Shown piece after piece: positions 1 through 13,185 of a DNA stretch of 64,000 bases. The notes below the pieces were generated by a model. It did no database searches, was not told where the DNA came from, and worked only from the letters and a program-made list of their open reading frames with translations. Origin of the DNA: Irpex lacteus (lineage: Eukaryota > Basidiomycota > Agaricomycetes > Polyporales > Irpicaceae); assembly GCA_001986395.2 (NCBI GenBank), contig MQVO02000002.1, positions 558,001 to 622,000 on the forward strand, given 5' to 3'. The position numbers and the translations under genes were made by a program. The stretch's first letter is position 1; each line of letters starts with the position of its first letter.

Positions 1-3000
1 TAGATACACGCAAGCAGGCTGTATGGGGGCAGGAAGCTCGTCCTTCGCCGTTAACCAAGAGAGATATTTGGTAAATATCTCGTCGGTTATACGCATGGTC
101 ACAGATAATCCAACTCTGGATGAAAGTAGTTGCCCCGTGTTCGTAGTGTCCAGAGGAGGTATCGAAAATGTGTATTCAAGGCTGTGGGCGAAGTCGAGGA
201 CGGGAAGCAGGGCGTTGTCCTCTTCCGCGGTAATCGCATGCTCTAATTGAGCCAGCCATGACGAGAGATCGCACGACCGAAGACGATAGCCACGACTTCG
301 CAATACGGCGGCTAGTTGTGGCAGAGAAAATCTCGTATCGTGATCAAGATGTAGAGTTCTGAGCCTGGTAAGGTGAATGGAGCAGGGGTACAAAGCGCCG
401 TGGGTGATTAGCGCTGCAAGTTGGTCCACAGGGATAGCGTTTAGGGACGTGGTCAGGTTCGGAATGTGACCCAGTTGGACACACCCTTTCACAAATCTCC
501 AGAAGAAGTCATCAGAATTACAGGCTGAATTCTTTGATAAGCATACTACCACGCAAGGAAGGTCACAAGGGATAAACGTACCGCCAAGTATGCTGTCTCC
601 CAAGATAAACGATGGCTTAACGATGTACCCAGTCAATCCTCTTTGTGCCGCGTCATGGAGGAGATTCTCTGAGACCCATTTACTCTGCGCATATCCGAAT
701 GTAAGGGTTTCACGAGTTGCCTCCAAGTTGAAGTCTTCCCCTACTCGATGCCCAGCACTCGTATGATCAGGAAGGAACTGGGATGCCATGCTACTGCCCA
801 GAGTGGCGACAGAAGATACATAGAGTAAGAATTTGGGGCGACCCATGGAAGCGAGGGCGATAGCATCGAGGACACTGAGCACGTTAGTGGCACGAAGCGT
901 TTCATAGGAATGGATCCAGTGAACCTTTGTGTGAGCATTAGTAACTTATATGTATCATAGAACACATGTTAACGCACCTGAGCACCGTTGTGTATAATGC
1001 AATCAACGTCCATAGCGAGATGATCCCATACATCCCCGTCCACGCCAAAGTGCTCCAGAGACAAATCGGCGCGGAGAGCCTGCAGACGCGACGTGCGAAG
1101 CCAATCATCGTTCCACATAGTTTGGGAAGAAAGAACTGTTCGAAGTCTGTCTACAGGATCGGTGGTGGAATTGGATCTAATTAAACAGATCACTTTCTTG
1201 ACCCGGACATGGGCAAGCAGTTCCTTGAGTAGGAAGCTACCGACAAAACCTGTGGCTCCAGTGAGAAGGATCGTAAGTGGCCGTTCAGTGTAACTCGGTG
1301 ATACAGGAGGATATGACGCCTTGAGCTTCTGTCTTAGAAGTTCGTAATCAGCTGAGTAGCTGAGATTGTCACTGAGGTCCTGAATAGACGAAGCTTGCTG
1401 GCCATCGGGGGCATATGCTTCATCCCTAGGCACATGGTCTGCTTCTTGGTGAGATTCGACATAGAGTTGTTGCAATCGAGTGACTGTATCCTTATAAGCG
1501 TATCGAAGGCGCAAAACATTGAAGTCACGCACCGGTCATCGTGGCGGCAAGAAGTTGCATTTGGGTGACAACAAGACCAAACTTCCCTTTCAAGATGTTG
1601 CTGAGCCTAACAGAGGTTAGAGAGTCTAATCCGTAAAAGGATAGAGGCATGTTGTCCTCAATGCAATGCGGATCCAGAGCTAGAACCGATGCGCAGACGT
1701 TCGACAGACTCAAAATGTCTCTCGTGTCATTTTGTTCCAAGCTACTGCTGGCTCGAATCAAATGGCTGATTCTGCCCTGAGCGTAAGAGGGAACAACTAC
1801 TGAACATATTAGATACCGTCACACAAGCTCTGATATGGCACGTACGTTGTAACGTGTGTTCCCATGTTACTTCGGGAATGTACAATTGGGGGGCAGTTCC
1901 GGATAACACCATCGATATAGCATCAAGGCAGTAGAAGCAAAAGTCTGTGCCAAGCATTCCAAACCTGAGGTACTGCGAATGGGGGAAGTAGTGTGTCTGT
2001 GAGTGCTTTCCGATATTCGCATCCATTGTACATATACCTTTTCGAGTGCTGCGTTTCTTGTCTGCTTTACAGTCATCCCCTTGACGAAGACTCCACCGTC
2101 CAGCTGGAAAGAATCGTGTCAATATGGTCAAGTTTTCACGAAGATGCCCATTACTCACAATCGGTGGAACAGCTACAGTTACACAATTAGGAACGACACC
2201 GGCGACAGCCTCCATCCATGTCTGTGAACTGTGAAGGTTTCAAAAATGAGTGCGATCACTGCAATGTCATAGCAACTCACGCAGTGTAATTGGCTTGACC
2301 GGGACTGCCGAGAACGCTGGCCATACTGGAGGCGACTAAAAGAAAATCCAGTTGCCGAGCGTCGACAACCCTCAAAAGAGTTTCCAGTCCCTTGACCTTT
2401 ACCTCATACACTTCATGCATTACATATGATGAGATAGGCATGTGTAACAGCTGCGAATGACATACCTTTATCCCAATCCTCGCGCTGCGTCATGTTCAAG
2501 GCGAGGTCGTCTTGAAGATGCACAGGCATCTACGGTTTCCATCAGTAATGCAACACTTGCAACACTCGAGCCAACTCACGAAGAATATCCCCGCGCAGTT
2601 TATAGTCGAGAACAGATTGCGCATCTCTGCCTCCTTCGTGCAGTCAACGGCTACAAGTTGGATGGTGACTCCTGCCAGGCCCCGCAAATAGGCAAGGATA
2701 AGCCGCTCTCGTACGAGATGAGGGGCGAATAGTCCCTGTATGCATGTAAGTGTCGGAAGGTAATACCGTCAGATAAGAGCAAACCTTTTCACCAGACCGA
2801 GAAGTGAGGATAATATTCTGTGCACCTCTTTCAACAAGACAGAGGGAAAACGTGATGCCGACACCTCCTATGCCACCAACGATAACATACGTACGCCGAG
2901 GATCAAAAGAAAGTCGACTGTTAGATACTTGTCTCTGTGTCACAGTAAGCTCATCGAAGCGGATTAGCCTGTTCTTGACGACAGAATACCAGTCTGAGGT

Positions 3001-6000
3001 GGTGCGCAATGGGGGGAGTAGTTCGTGCGATTCCTCGGGAATGATATTCAGACGAGCTGCCAGGCATCCACTGATCTCGGCGAACGCGGTCTGCAGATGT
3101 GCAGGCCTGGCGTTAACGAGACTGTATAGGTCCATGTTGATGTATCGCTGTGCATATTTAAGCAGCGGGGCACTGCCGTGGAGCGTGAAATTGTCTGAAA
3201 CAAACTGTACCATCGTCCCCGTGGGGTTGAGTAAAGATGCCACGCAGTCGAATGCGCACGCGCTTGGATGGAAGTTGAAGATCATATCTACGCCTTTCGG
3301 TGCCCAAGTCCTAACGAAATTCGTCCAATGTTCGACGGCGTCCGTGGCGAATGCGGCAACCTCATACTGGCCAGAAATCGTGTGGGGATCGTCGGCGGTA
3401 ATAGCTAGTTCCAAGTCCATAGATTCAAGAATCTCGTAAGTTGCAACAGCTAGCTCGGGTGCGTCGCCAAAATGCACCAGGGCCTTGCGCGTGGTGAGTT
3501 TGTTTGGCCTAACGAGATCTTCTATGATGCGAGCTAATGTCGCAAAACCAATTGCTGCTGCAACAGAGTCTCGCCTGACCAAGTGAGATGGCAGTGGCTG
3601 GACAAATTCAACAGGACATGTGACAAGCCGTGACCGAGATTTCTCAGCCATACCGAAGACGCTGTGCCGTTAGTGTATTAGTGAGCATCCCCTGGATGTG
3701 CCGAGTAATATGACATACCGTTGGCCCAACCTTACTTTGGATGTCGCGCTAGTAGTATCGATAGTGCCGCCGATCCTGACCACAGTCCCAGTGAATTCTG
3801 CAAAAGGATCGAACCACGAGATGGGCGTGACATGATCTACCATCACCTCTACTTCCTGGAGGCCTAAAGGAGAGATATATGTGGGGTACAAGGCCTCACT
3901 CGAGCTATCAATAGCAAGTACCTCGTACTCTCTCAATTCTCGGGATGGCGGTGGGTCAGGCCACGGAATTAACCTGGATACGTGCATACTGCCATCCGCA
4001 TTGACGAGGATCTCCGAGTCCGCTGATGATAGTGAGACGAGATGCTGGCGTATGAACTGGGTCTGCGCCTCCAGGCACCAGTGGGGATTGAACAGAACGG
4101 TGCGGATGTACCAGAGTGGGAACTCCTGTTGTAACGATCTTACGAGTCCAAGGAGAGCACGTCCTGGCACAGTGTCTTCCGTATGAACCCAGATCGCCGT
4201 AGATTGTGAGCTGTCCTGTTTAGAAAGAAAAGCGACAAGCCCAATTTCGTCCTGTGGCGCCCAGTGGTATAGAAGTGTGGGAGAAGGCGAGTCACAGTCA
4301 GGTGTGAGGAGAATTTGATCATGGTCTTCTGTGAAATCGGGATTTTGGGCTAGGAATGCGATATGGCGTGCCGTGGGTCGCATATCTCTTGTCCACGATA
4401 CCACGGTGAATCCAGCTCGGCGAAGGTGCTGATTCCACATTTCCTGTGTGAGAGTACAGTGCGTCGCACCATTGTCTCGACTCTCCAACGCGCCAAACCA
4501 TTCGCGAAAACTGCCGAATATATAATCAAGCCCTGTCCGCAGTTGTAAGCTTGTTGGACGCAAAGGGTTGATCATGGACCATAAGCTTACACTTTGTGCC
4601 AGGCAGCGAGTTTTCAAACGCTTCTCCGTCAAGTTCGATCGTTGCGAGGAACCCGCCAGGAACCAAAAGGCGTTTCAGAGCAGGCAGTAGATTCCGCAGA
4701 TCAGCTATAGCGTGAAGCACATCAAACGCTACGATGACGTCAAAACTAGCCTCCATTATATTTTGCTCTACCGCCGGCCGAGTGATATCGAAAGCTTTCG
4801 CAGTGGTCGTATGCCATGGGCTTTTCTTGGAGGCCTCCTGCGCGAGGGAAATCGACACATCGGTGCAAACATACTCGACGAATACGTCTGATGGAAAATT
4901 CTGCGAGAGAAGAGCCTCGCCAATAAGGGCTGTGACACGACCCGTACCGGCCCCAATCTCGAGGATTCGGACGACTTTTCTGCCACAGGAAAAGGCGTGT
5001 ACTATCGCCTTTACGACTGCCTCGGTCAGTTGGTGGAACACCTCACCATCGAAAAGAGTGAGTTCGTAGATTTTACTCATGAGATCGTCAACAAATAACG
5101 CCTGAACTGCTGCTGTAGATGAGAGTATGATGTCTAGAGTTTGATTAGTGAGCAATGTGAGGGCGATAATCAAATCTCAGAAGCACAGACCTGCTTGTGC
5201 ACGAGCCACCCTTTCCGTCAGCTCCCGTAATGGATTCTTCTCGTCTTGCAGAGAATCTGGAAGAACGAGACTGAAGTCTTCTTCTTGCCGTAGCTGCGTT
5301 GCCCATTGAAGGTATCTCTGCCTGTCGTAGGGAAGGACTTCCGGAAGCGGTGGCAGGCCTTCCATGGTTCTTCGGGTGTATTTATGCGCGAGGCCGTCCA
5401 GTGCTTGCGAAACACACACTATTTCATTAAGGACCGACGGAGATAGTGCCCGTGGCAGTGAAAACTCTAGCTTTTGTGATGGGAAAGAAGTTCTTGCCAA
5501 TACTCGGTGTACCTGCTAGGAGGGGGTGTCGGCCTCCTTGGCTCGAGAAATTGAAGACCTTTCACATATATAGTGTTTGGTCGCTATAGCTTCTCGAAAC
5601 AATAGACCATCTTACCTAGAAAAGTAAAAAGAACGCGGCCGTCCACATCCAGGATAAAGCAATCCATTCTACGAGAGTGAGGCGTCCATTCTGTAATACG
5701 ACTGTAGACCGAAAACTCGGCCGGTAGAACAAGTGGGCCGACGGAGCCATCGTTGCGGAACGCACGTTCGACGGAATGAGGCAGTCCAAAGGTTGAGTTA
5801 TTCGTAGAGGTGTTTACGTGAGCCCACTGCAATGGCCATCCTACAAAAGACTGAGATCCCCTCGTTATCAATAGATCTGTATACTGACTGACAAAGTACT
5901 CACCTGGAACGCTGCGTCCATCAATGCGGGGTGGAAAACGTATTCCGTTGATGATATATCAACTGGTCCACGAATCCAGCATACTACTTCTTGATCATTG

Positions 6001-9000
6001 GCACAGCCCCTGAGCACCCTACGAAACCTACACACGAGGTTAGAGAAGTTACAAATGACAGATATGTGCAGGCTTACGATGGTCCAAACTGACACCAAGT
6101 TGATAGTTCCTTGTAGACATCCGCGGCAGTAAAGTAAAAGGGACAGCGGGATGCAACCTCACTGACATCCACCTTTACCAGACATCGTTCGTCTAAGCGA
6201 GGTTTTCCATATCCGATTCTTCCACGAGCATGCACTACTCCATAAGTATGATGATTGCTACTGATCCCTTCATCAACTGGATGTAGCGAACGATCCGTTG
6301 TGGATGAGGCGATTTCGACCTGGCCACCTATCTTCTTGACATGTAAGGTGCCAATCTTGCCATCATCGTCCAGCGCGAATGCCTTCGCAAACTCGAAGTC
6401 CCAGACGGAAGTTACGCCTGGAAATTCCAATGCCATCTCGATGTATGCAGAAGCGGGGATAATATTCGAGTGATTAATCACATGGTCGGCCATCCATGGT
6501 TCGGGGAGAGAAGGGCTGACCCTGAGATTCTCAGAATTGAGGGGGCTTGGATGTGGTTGTAGTCGTTTGTGATACGAAGGAACTTGAGGAAATATGTTAT
6601 GCGACTTCTTCTGGAATGGATAAGGAGGGGCGTCAATATGTCCTCGAGGCCAGCCATTGAGACGGCGAAAATTAATCTTATCGAAAGAACGCATTAGACA
6701 GGGATAAATGCACAATGTTTACGAAACGTACAGAGTTTATTCCTGATAGTAGCATGGTCCCTAAGGCTTCTAGGAACGTCCTGACTTGCGCATAGAGCGG
6801 ATTTGATACATCGCTTCGAGAGAGTCGACGGCTGGGGGTGATAACCTCCGCTGCACCGAAACTGTACAGATACTGGACCCATAGTTAGTCATAAGAAGAT
6901 CACTCAGCAGAGAGAGATCCTTACTTGTGCGAGTACGGGGTGTGATGAAAGTTCTATCGCCACGAAATTATTCCCAATGGTGTTTCTGACAGTGGACATG
7001 GCGTCATGAAAGCGGACAGGTTGCCGAAGATTGTTCCACATATAGTTAGCATCGTATGGCTCTAGGACAACCTGCGCAGTGACACTGGACACGATTGGTA
7101 TGGTGGGAACGTGTGGCCCGGGAAACGAGGAGAAAATTGCGTCCAGGTCATGTCGATAAGAGACTTGGATTGGGTCGACAAAGGGGCTATGAACTGCGGT
7201 ACTGACACGTAGCTTGACAGCCTTGACTCCGGAAAAATGTTCCTCCAGAGTAGCCTTCAGGTGGTCGATGTCGCCGGATGTACCAGATACACCGAAGTCC
7301 TTGATAGTATTGATTGATGCGATGTGAAGAGCCTTGTGTCCGTCTGTCGGGAAGCAACTGACGAGCTCTTCTTCGGTACAGCCAGATACAGCCAACATGG
7401 ATCCCTCGCCATCAACAAGGGATAAAGCACGTCCCCTGGCAATGGCAATGCGGATCACCATCTAAAGCAACGCTCAGCACAGCGACTTCAGTAAATGAGA
7501 TGCATACCTCTCGAGACATAGCACCAGATGCATAAAACGCAGCAGTCTCGCCAATAGAGTGCCCAATGACTACTGTCGGACACACCCCCAGGGAAAGCAG
7601 AAGATCATGCAAAGCAACTTGAAACATGGTGAGGGCCACAGAGATGACAAATGCAGGCCAGATAGTATGCTGATCGGATATAGGAGACGACGTATTTCTC
7701 TGGTCAGATATGAAAAGCCCAGTCACCTCCAGAAAAGACTCTCCGACTTGTTGACAATAAACTTGATCAGAGGCTAAGATGCTGTCCCTGAAGACGGAAT
7801 AATGGTAGAAAAGGCCCCTGCCCATCGCAATATGCTGAGGGCCCTGCCCTGAGAAACAAAATACCACGGATGGTGCAGAGTTGGTGACGAGTGTTGGTTC
7901 GGGGAAGGCTTGAGATAGATGCGCAATTTTAGAGGCGACAACAAAAGTTCTCCAGGGCATCTGGCGCGCTCTTGTGCCAGTGTGCTCGGACAGTGGGCGT
8001 GCTGGAGCATCGGAATAAGCAGTAGTGTACGTACCAACCAAGGAGTTACAAGCCCTTGGAGAAAGTGCGCCGATGGCAAAGAGATGGAGATCTATGTCTG
8101 CTAATTCGGTCGGTCGTTCAGGCCGAGCCTCGTGTTCGCGGAGGACGGTGTGTCCACAAGAACCTAAAGAAAATGATGCTGTCAGTAGGAACGCACGTAT
8201 TGATACTTTGTTACTCACCACCGAAGCCGTAGCTAGATATTGAGGCGACCAAACCAGTTCTCTCGTTTTGGGGTACGAAATCTTCGGCAACTACAGGCAC
8301 GCGTAGATTATATTTTGTGAACTCTATTTCTGGCGACGGCTTTTTGAAGTAGCCATTGGGGAGCATTATCCTCCTTTCGAGCATCATAAGGACCTAGTAA
8401 ATACAGTCAAAATACATCTACGATAGATGTAACCCGTCATACCTTGATGAGAGAGGAGATATAGGCCCTATCATCAGGTAAGCAATGAGGCCTATATACC
8501 AAGCATACGACCATGCACTTACCCCATTTCACCATGGCCTAGATTGGACTTGATAGAGCCGATGGGGAGAGGCAAGCCATTTCTGCCACGTGCGAATATC
8601 TCACCTGCTGCATTGGCCTCAATACGGTCACCGACCTTGATATAAATATTAATAGATCTGACACATTGGTGTCATATAGCAGCAGATGATTTGCACATAC
8701 TTTTGTTCCCGTGCCATGAAGCTCCACAAAATCCGCTTCACAAGGTTGGAGTCCAGCATCTGCATAGGCGCGACAAATAGCTTCCGTCTGTGCCACAGGA
8801 TTCGGGGTGGTAAGTGATCCCATAGCAGACCCGCAAGTGGTTAAGGCTGTTCCAACAAGGGTTCCATGAATATGGTCCCCATCGCGAACAGCCAAGTCGT
8901 GTCGCTTGATAACGACAGCACCCGCTACAAAGGTTCAGTAGAGCATCAAAAGCATGAAGTACGTCACATACCGACTTCTCCGCGAGCATAGCCATTTGCG

Positions 9001-10031
9001 TCAGCATCAAAGCTCTTCGAAATGCCATCGGGGGAAAGCACTCCGAGGCGAGAAAATGATACTGCATCCAGTAGCGACAGCACAAAGCTGACACCACCGA
9101 CAACGGCTTGGTCACAATCGCCGTTACGAATGGCTTGCACTGCAAGATGCATAGCTGTCAGCGCAGAAGAGCAAGCAGTGTCGACAGGCAACGAGGGGCC
9201 AGTGAGATCGAAAACATATGATATACGATTTGCGACAATGCTGTAGTTGTCTTAGTAGCGGTATAAAACAGTGAAACATATTTCGCACCTTGTCGCAGAA
9301 CCAGTGCAGTAATATTCTTGAATTCCAGCCTCGTCTTGGTCAAGCCCGAGGTCAGAGCTTGCACACCCGATGAAAACACCAGTGTTCGTGCCTCGAAAGT
9401 CAATTCCACTGCGTTGTAACGCGTCAAATGCAACATGCAGAGAATGGAGCTGATGAGGAGATATCTGTGAGGCCTTTTAATTCCCATTAGCTTGGGCAAA
9501 TTGTTCTGCTGCGATCACGCTTACCTCTCGAGTCGAGATACCAAACTCTTGCAGGTCACCAATTCCAACATCGGAAAGATAAGCGCCTTTGTCCTACGGA
9601 TTAACATTTTTCTTAACGTCAATGCAACTCGTGATAACAATCCAGTCAGAAAGAACATACGGTCACGATCTTCCCCGGGGCTTCGCCCAGGTATGCCTGA
9701 GCATTCCAGCGGTCAGAAGGGACTGTGACAATGCCAGACCCTCTCATTTTCAGAAATTCAAATAAATCCGGGGTATCCATGGTGCCGCGAGTACCACCAG
9801 GTGCTTGAATCGCCATACCTAGGGGCTATAAGTATTTTAGTTAGGCCATGGAATACGTACATACCGACAATAGCAACCGCTCGCGAATTGGGGTTTTGGT
9901 AGGATGGGGGAACTGGGTTGGAATCCATGGCGAGTTCGGCTACGAAAAGCTGAAAGGTTAGCAGCTTGGGCTGTCTTATACACCTTCCAGACCAGCAAGA
10001 AACAGCTTACATCTTTAGCAGTTGCCGACAT
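1..10031 (-). CDS. Highly reducing polyketide synthase with terminal reductase domain (3' end beyond window)
   Basis: This is an iterative type I HR-PKS that builds and modifies a polyketide chain, read on the minus strand through many short introns. The ketosynthase (about 9.93-8.5 kb) has all three catalytic motifs: DTACSS, HGTGT and SNLGHGE. The acyltransferase (8.1-6.9 kb) has FSGQGPQ, GHSIGE and a later AVHSPF. The dehydratase (6.7-5.6 kb) has DHVINHSNIIP and HPALMDAAFQ. The C-methyltransferase (5.2-4.4 kb) has ILEIGAGTGR. A pseudo-KR and ER-like stretch (4.3-2.95 kb) has lost the usual GGVG nucleotide loop. The KR (2.9-2.2 kb) has VGGIGGVG and an S...QANY pair. The ACP carries GLDSLTS near 1.6 kb. 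The terminal reductase (1.3 kb to the edge) has LLTGATGFVG and GYAQSK, as in thioester reductases. The start chosen is ATG 10031 (MSATAKD), joined by a 5' intron with a CTAAC branch site; ATG 9928 is an alternative. The frame is open at base 1, so the C-terminus is missing. The product is unknown. Confidence 0.93.
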
Positions 10032-11262
10032 GTCCGGCTCATCACCCGTGCAACAAATGGAATTCAATCGCTACCATTGCCAGCATGATGTCCCGGATCT
10101 CGTTGTAAGCACCCAAAATGACACAGATAGATTCTATGCTCTCTTCAGAGTTTGTGATATACCGCGCACGTCGTTTGCGGATTCCTATTGGCCAGCCGTA
10201 GTATTTGCGCTGCGCCTGCTGGATCATCCGTGATTCCTCCTGTATTTGGAGTAACTTCGACACCGCACACCGCACACCGTACTGACGTTGACATGTGCAA
10301 TCCGTAAACTCCGAGGTTTCGAAAGGCTGAGAACACTCAGTGATACGCCCACTCGGATACTTACAGCGCATCCGAGTTGTCGGAATGTGGGCCCGGCTGT
10401 GAACCTATCTGTCTCCAGAATCAGTGAGCTGCCCAGTATTCTGATATATGTTGATAGCTTACTTCAATAGCTGTCAAGAACCCACCATGAAGTCGCGATG
10501 AAACCTTGCAAAGGCACAGTGGAGACTTCGTAGAATGGATTAGACAGTATCACAGGGACGTGTGGAATGGCGGCCGAGTTTCAGAAGGACCTTCAGATTG
10601 TGAGCGTGTGATCGATGCTCAGAATACTGCACGCGCAGTACCTCAAGGACCCGGAGGTACAGCATTGTGGTGCCACGATAGACTCGGAGCGGGCCAAGTT
10701 CCAATGAACGTTCAAGCGTCTAAACGACGAGCATTCTTAGAATGCGCATATTTAGCGCTTGATATTTACCAAACTTGGATTGCTACTTCCATCTGAACGC
10801 TCAGCGCTCAGCGCCCATTTCTCATTCGCGAATAGGATGTATTTCTACGCTATAGATGGTGATCTCGGACGTAGTAAGTTATGCACAATTGCCATTTTTA
10901 TAGCGCCTGCGAGCTCACTGGAAAGACCCGATCCAAGATTAAGATTGTCCGCCTTACTCGTGAGATCAGCTCCTTGTGGCGGACGGTCGTCTTGCTGTAG
11001 CGCAGGTCACAAGCTAACCGCGCCGCCTGCGTCGATGTCCCGATACATCATTCTTAGGAATACGCTGGCATTCAATCATCACATCTGCCGTAGTCTTTGC
11101 CGGCCGGCGCCACCAAGTGTTTCGCTGCTATTCGTTGAGATGCAGGAACATGTATGGCCAATTGCAGAGGACCCCATTTACGGTATGCGTATGCATCTTC
11201 AAAACTCGCTCCCAATCCCAGTCATTTGAACCATCGCGCCCTGGACCCACACTATCAGCCCC
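10032..11262. other. Divergent intergenic region between PKS and DUF6533 gene
   Basis: No convincing gene is seen here, although two short open frames of under 160 codons occur on the plus strand. The stretch separates two genes transcribed away from each other, so it must hold both promoters. At 10801-10813 lies TCAGCGCTCAGCG, a tandem of two CAGCGCT-like units. It recurs exactly, inverted, at 14091-14103. Confidence 0.5.
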
Positions 11263-13185
11263 ATGCCAGAATCACTCGAAACCACCCTTACAAACCTCAA
11301 GGCTTCCCAGTACACATCGTTGGCGGTGTTCGTGCTGCTGATTTATGATCATTGTAAGAGGTGGAGTATCGTGTAATATATCCTTCGTTCTAAACAACTC
11401 GTAGGTTTAACGTTTAGCAAAGAGGTTTGTAGCAATTCATTGTCACGAGTTCGTTCAGGAGCATTTAACATACAGCCCGTATGGCATCTAGTATGCGCTG
11501 ATATGGCGAGCCAGGCTCTCCATTCCTAAAGTGATGTTTCTATGGGTAAGTGCTACGTTGTCACTACTACGTTGCAATGTTTGATGAAGAGTATCGTTTA
11601 CAGGTTCGATACAGGTTAGTATGGTATATTACATCACAGTCTCAAACGACTCAATCAAGGCCCTCCATGACTAGTGTTCCGATTGCCATTTCGTAAGTAG
11701 ACAATACCCTTCACTACGAAACGACCTTGTAACCCTTATTCTCATGTACAGCATTAGCATATATTGTAAGCGGTCGTGTTTCATCCCGAGAGCGAGTACA
11801 ATTAACTATATGTCGCCGCAGCTCTGTCCGGTTCTGCTGCTCAGCTATCTCGCAAAGTGAGTCACAGCTAAATTCGTGATCAATCTTTTTTAACGTGATT
11901 ACAGTTGTAAGTAAAATGTCTATCGAGGCTCAACCTTCAACTGGTGCTCACTGCATGCTCGATAAGCTGCAAGGATTGGACATATAGTAAGAGAACAACG
12001 TACTTTACAGTCAGTATACGTACTGACCTCTACGATAGTGCACCTCGGTCTTCAAATTTTCAACACTTTCGCTTGTGTCAACGGTAAGCCATCCATAACT
12101 ATGGGTGTACTCATAACACTAATTCAGCCCGGCTTGCAGTCCTTACTGCGATGCGTGTCTATGCCTTATGGAATAGGACCAAATGGGTCGTCATTCTTTT
12201 GTTTGTCACACTTGTTCTGGTGAATTGCGCTGGAGCCGTTCTAGTAATGGTATCAGCCTCTGAGGGGACATGTGAGCTTTTAATGTTTGTGGCTAAGTAC
12301 ACGGACATACTCACTCATTAAATAAACAGATATTTACTACGAGCCGCTCAACATTTGCAGAGTCACGCTTCCAAAACTAATCGGATACACTTGGCCTCCA
12401 CTGGTAAGCATCGCTTCTGTCGTCTTCAGCTCTCGTCAGTTGAATGCGACTGATTATCTGCAATAGGTACTCTTTGACTTGCTGGTGGTATTTCTCACAG
12501 CTGCTAAGACATGGCAGCTTCGAGCAGTAGAAGTCACCACGCCGTTGATTCATTTGATCTTCCGTGACGGTCAGTAAATGCGTATGTTCTTCGGTGGTAT
12601 CCCAGTGATGCTCAGCATATCATCCTGCAGGTCTCGTCTATTTCACTGTATGCTTTTTCTCTATCTACCGCTGCGAGTGTTCCTAATTATTGTACCACAG
12701 ATTTTGTTTTTATCCCGCTTCTTCAACATATTCATATGGTTAGTGATGCCGGTACGTGAGGGATATGCCAGTTGCATATTATGACGAGCAGGCTATTTGA
12801 CGAAATTCTATAGGAATCGCTGGAAGTACTGGGTGTGCATGTCGGGTTTACCATTGGCACGCTGACCTTTACAAGGCAAGTCATGCTACATTATCGTGTT
12901 TGAACAGCAATATTAACTTTTTGCCCCCCCCCCCCCCCCTCCAGACTACTCCTAAATCTAAAGGACGTTGCCTCCCATAATCAATGGTCCAACGCTACTT
13001 CCTTCTCCTCGGGCGAGACCATGGTATCCACCACACCGTTCAGAGCCGGTGTTCCAGACCCAGTCGACCGACGGGTAGTGATCTACAAGGGCTCAGAAAT
13101 ACAGCAATCCGGAGGCAATGAGGAATATGAGATGAAGGGTCTAAATCCACGTTGGTGCTCAGACTCAAACAATGCACACCTGTAA
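11263..13185 (+). CDS. DUF6533-family multi-pass membrane protein
   Basis: This is a small gene of a dozen or so exons. The first exon (MPESLETTLTNL...) splices to give YDHCLTFSKE, followed by IWRARLSIPK and RYSVPIAIS. This is the N-terminal pattern of DUF6533 membrane proteins (aromatic-YD-x-x-LT...E...IW...RY), an abundant family in Agaricomycetes with no established function. Later exons encode several hydrophobic segments, including LTAMRVYALWNRTKW followed by a membrane span, and AKTWQLRAV before another. The last exon is a soluble tail ending at TAA 13183-13185 (...SNNAHL). The start is ATG 11263. Small middle exons (11.75-12.05 kb) are uncertain. The gene lies divergently to the PKS. 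A link to the pathway, such as sensing or transport, is possible only by position. A second member of the family lies at 45.0-46.9 kb. Confidence 0.75.
12924..12939. repeat. C16 homopolymer run in an intron
   Basis: Sixteen consecutive C bases sit just before the TCCAG acceptor of the last intron of the DUF6533 gene, standing in for a pyrimidine tract. Such runs are prone to length error in sequencing and to slippage. Confidence 0.95.

Noticed and set aside
2804..3439. Plus-strand open frame of 211 codons inside the PKS
   Set aside because: It is antisense to the ER-like and KR coding sequence, whose motifs are clear.
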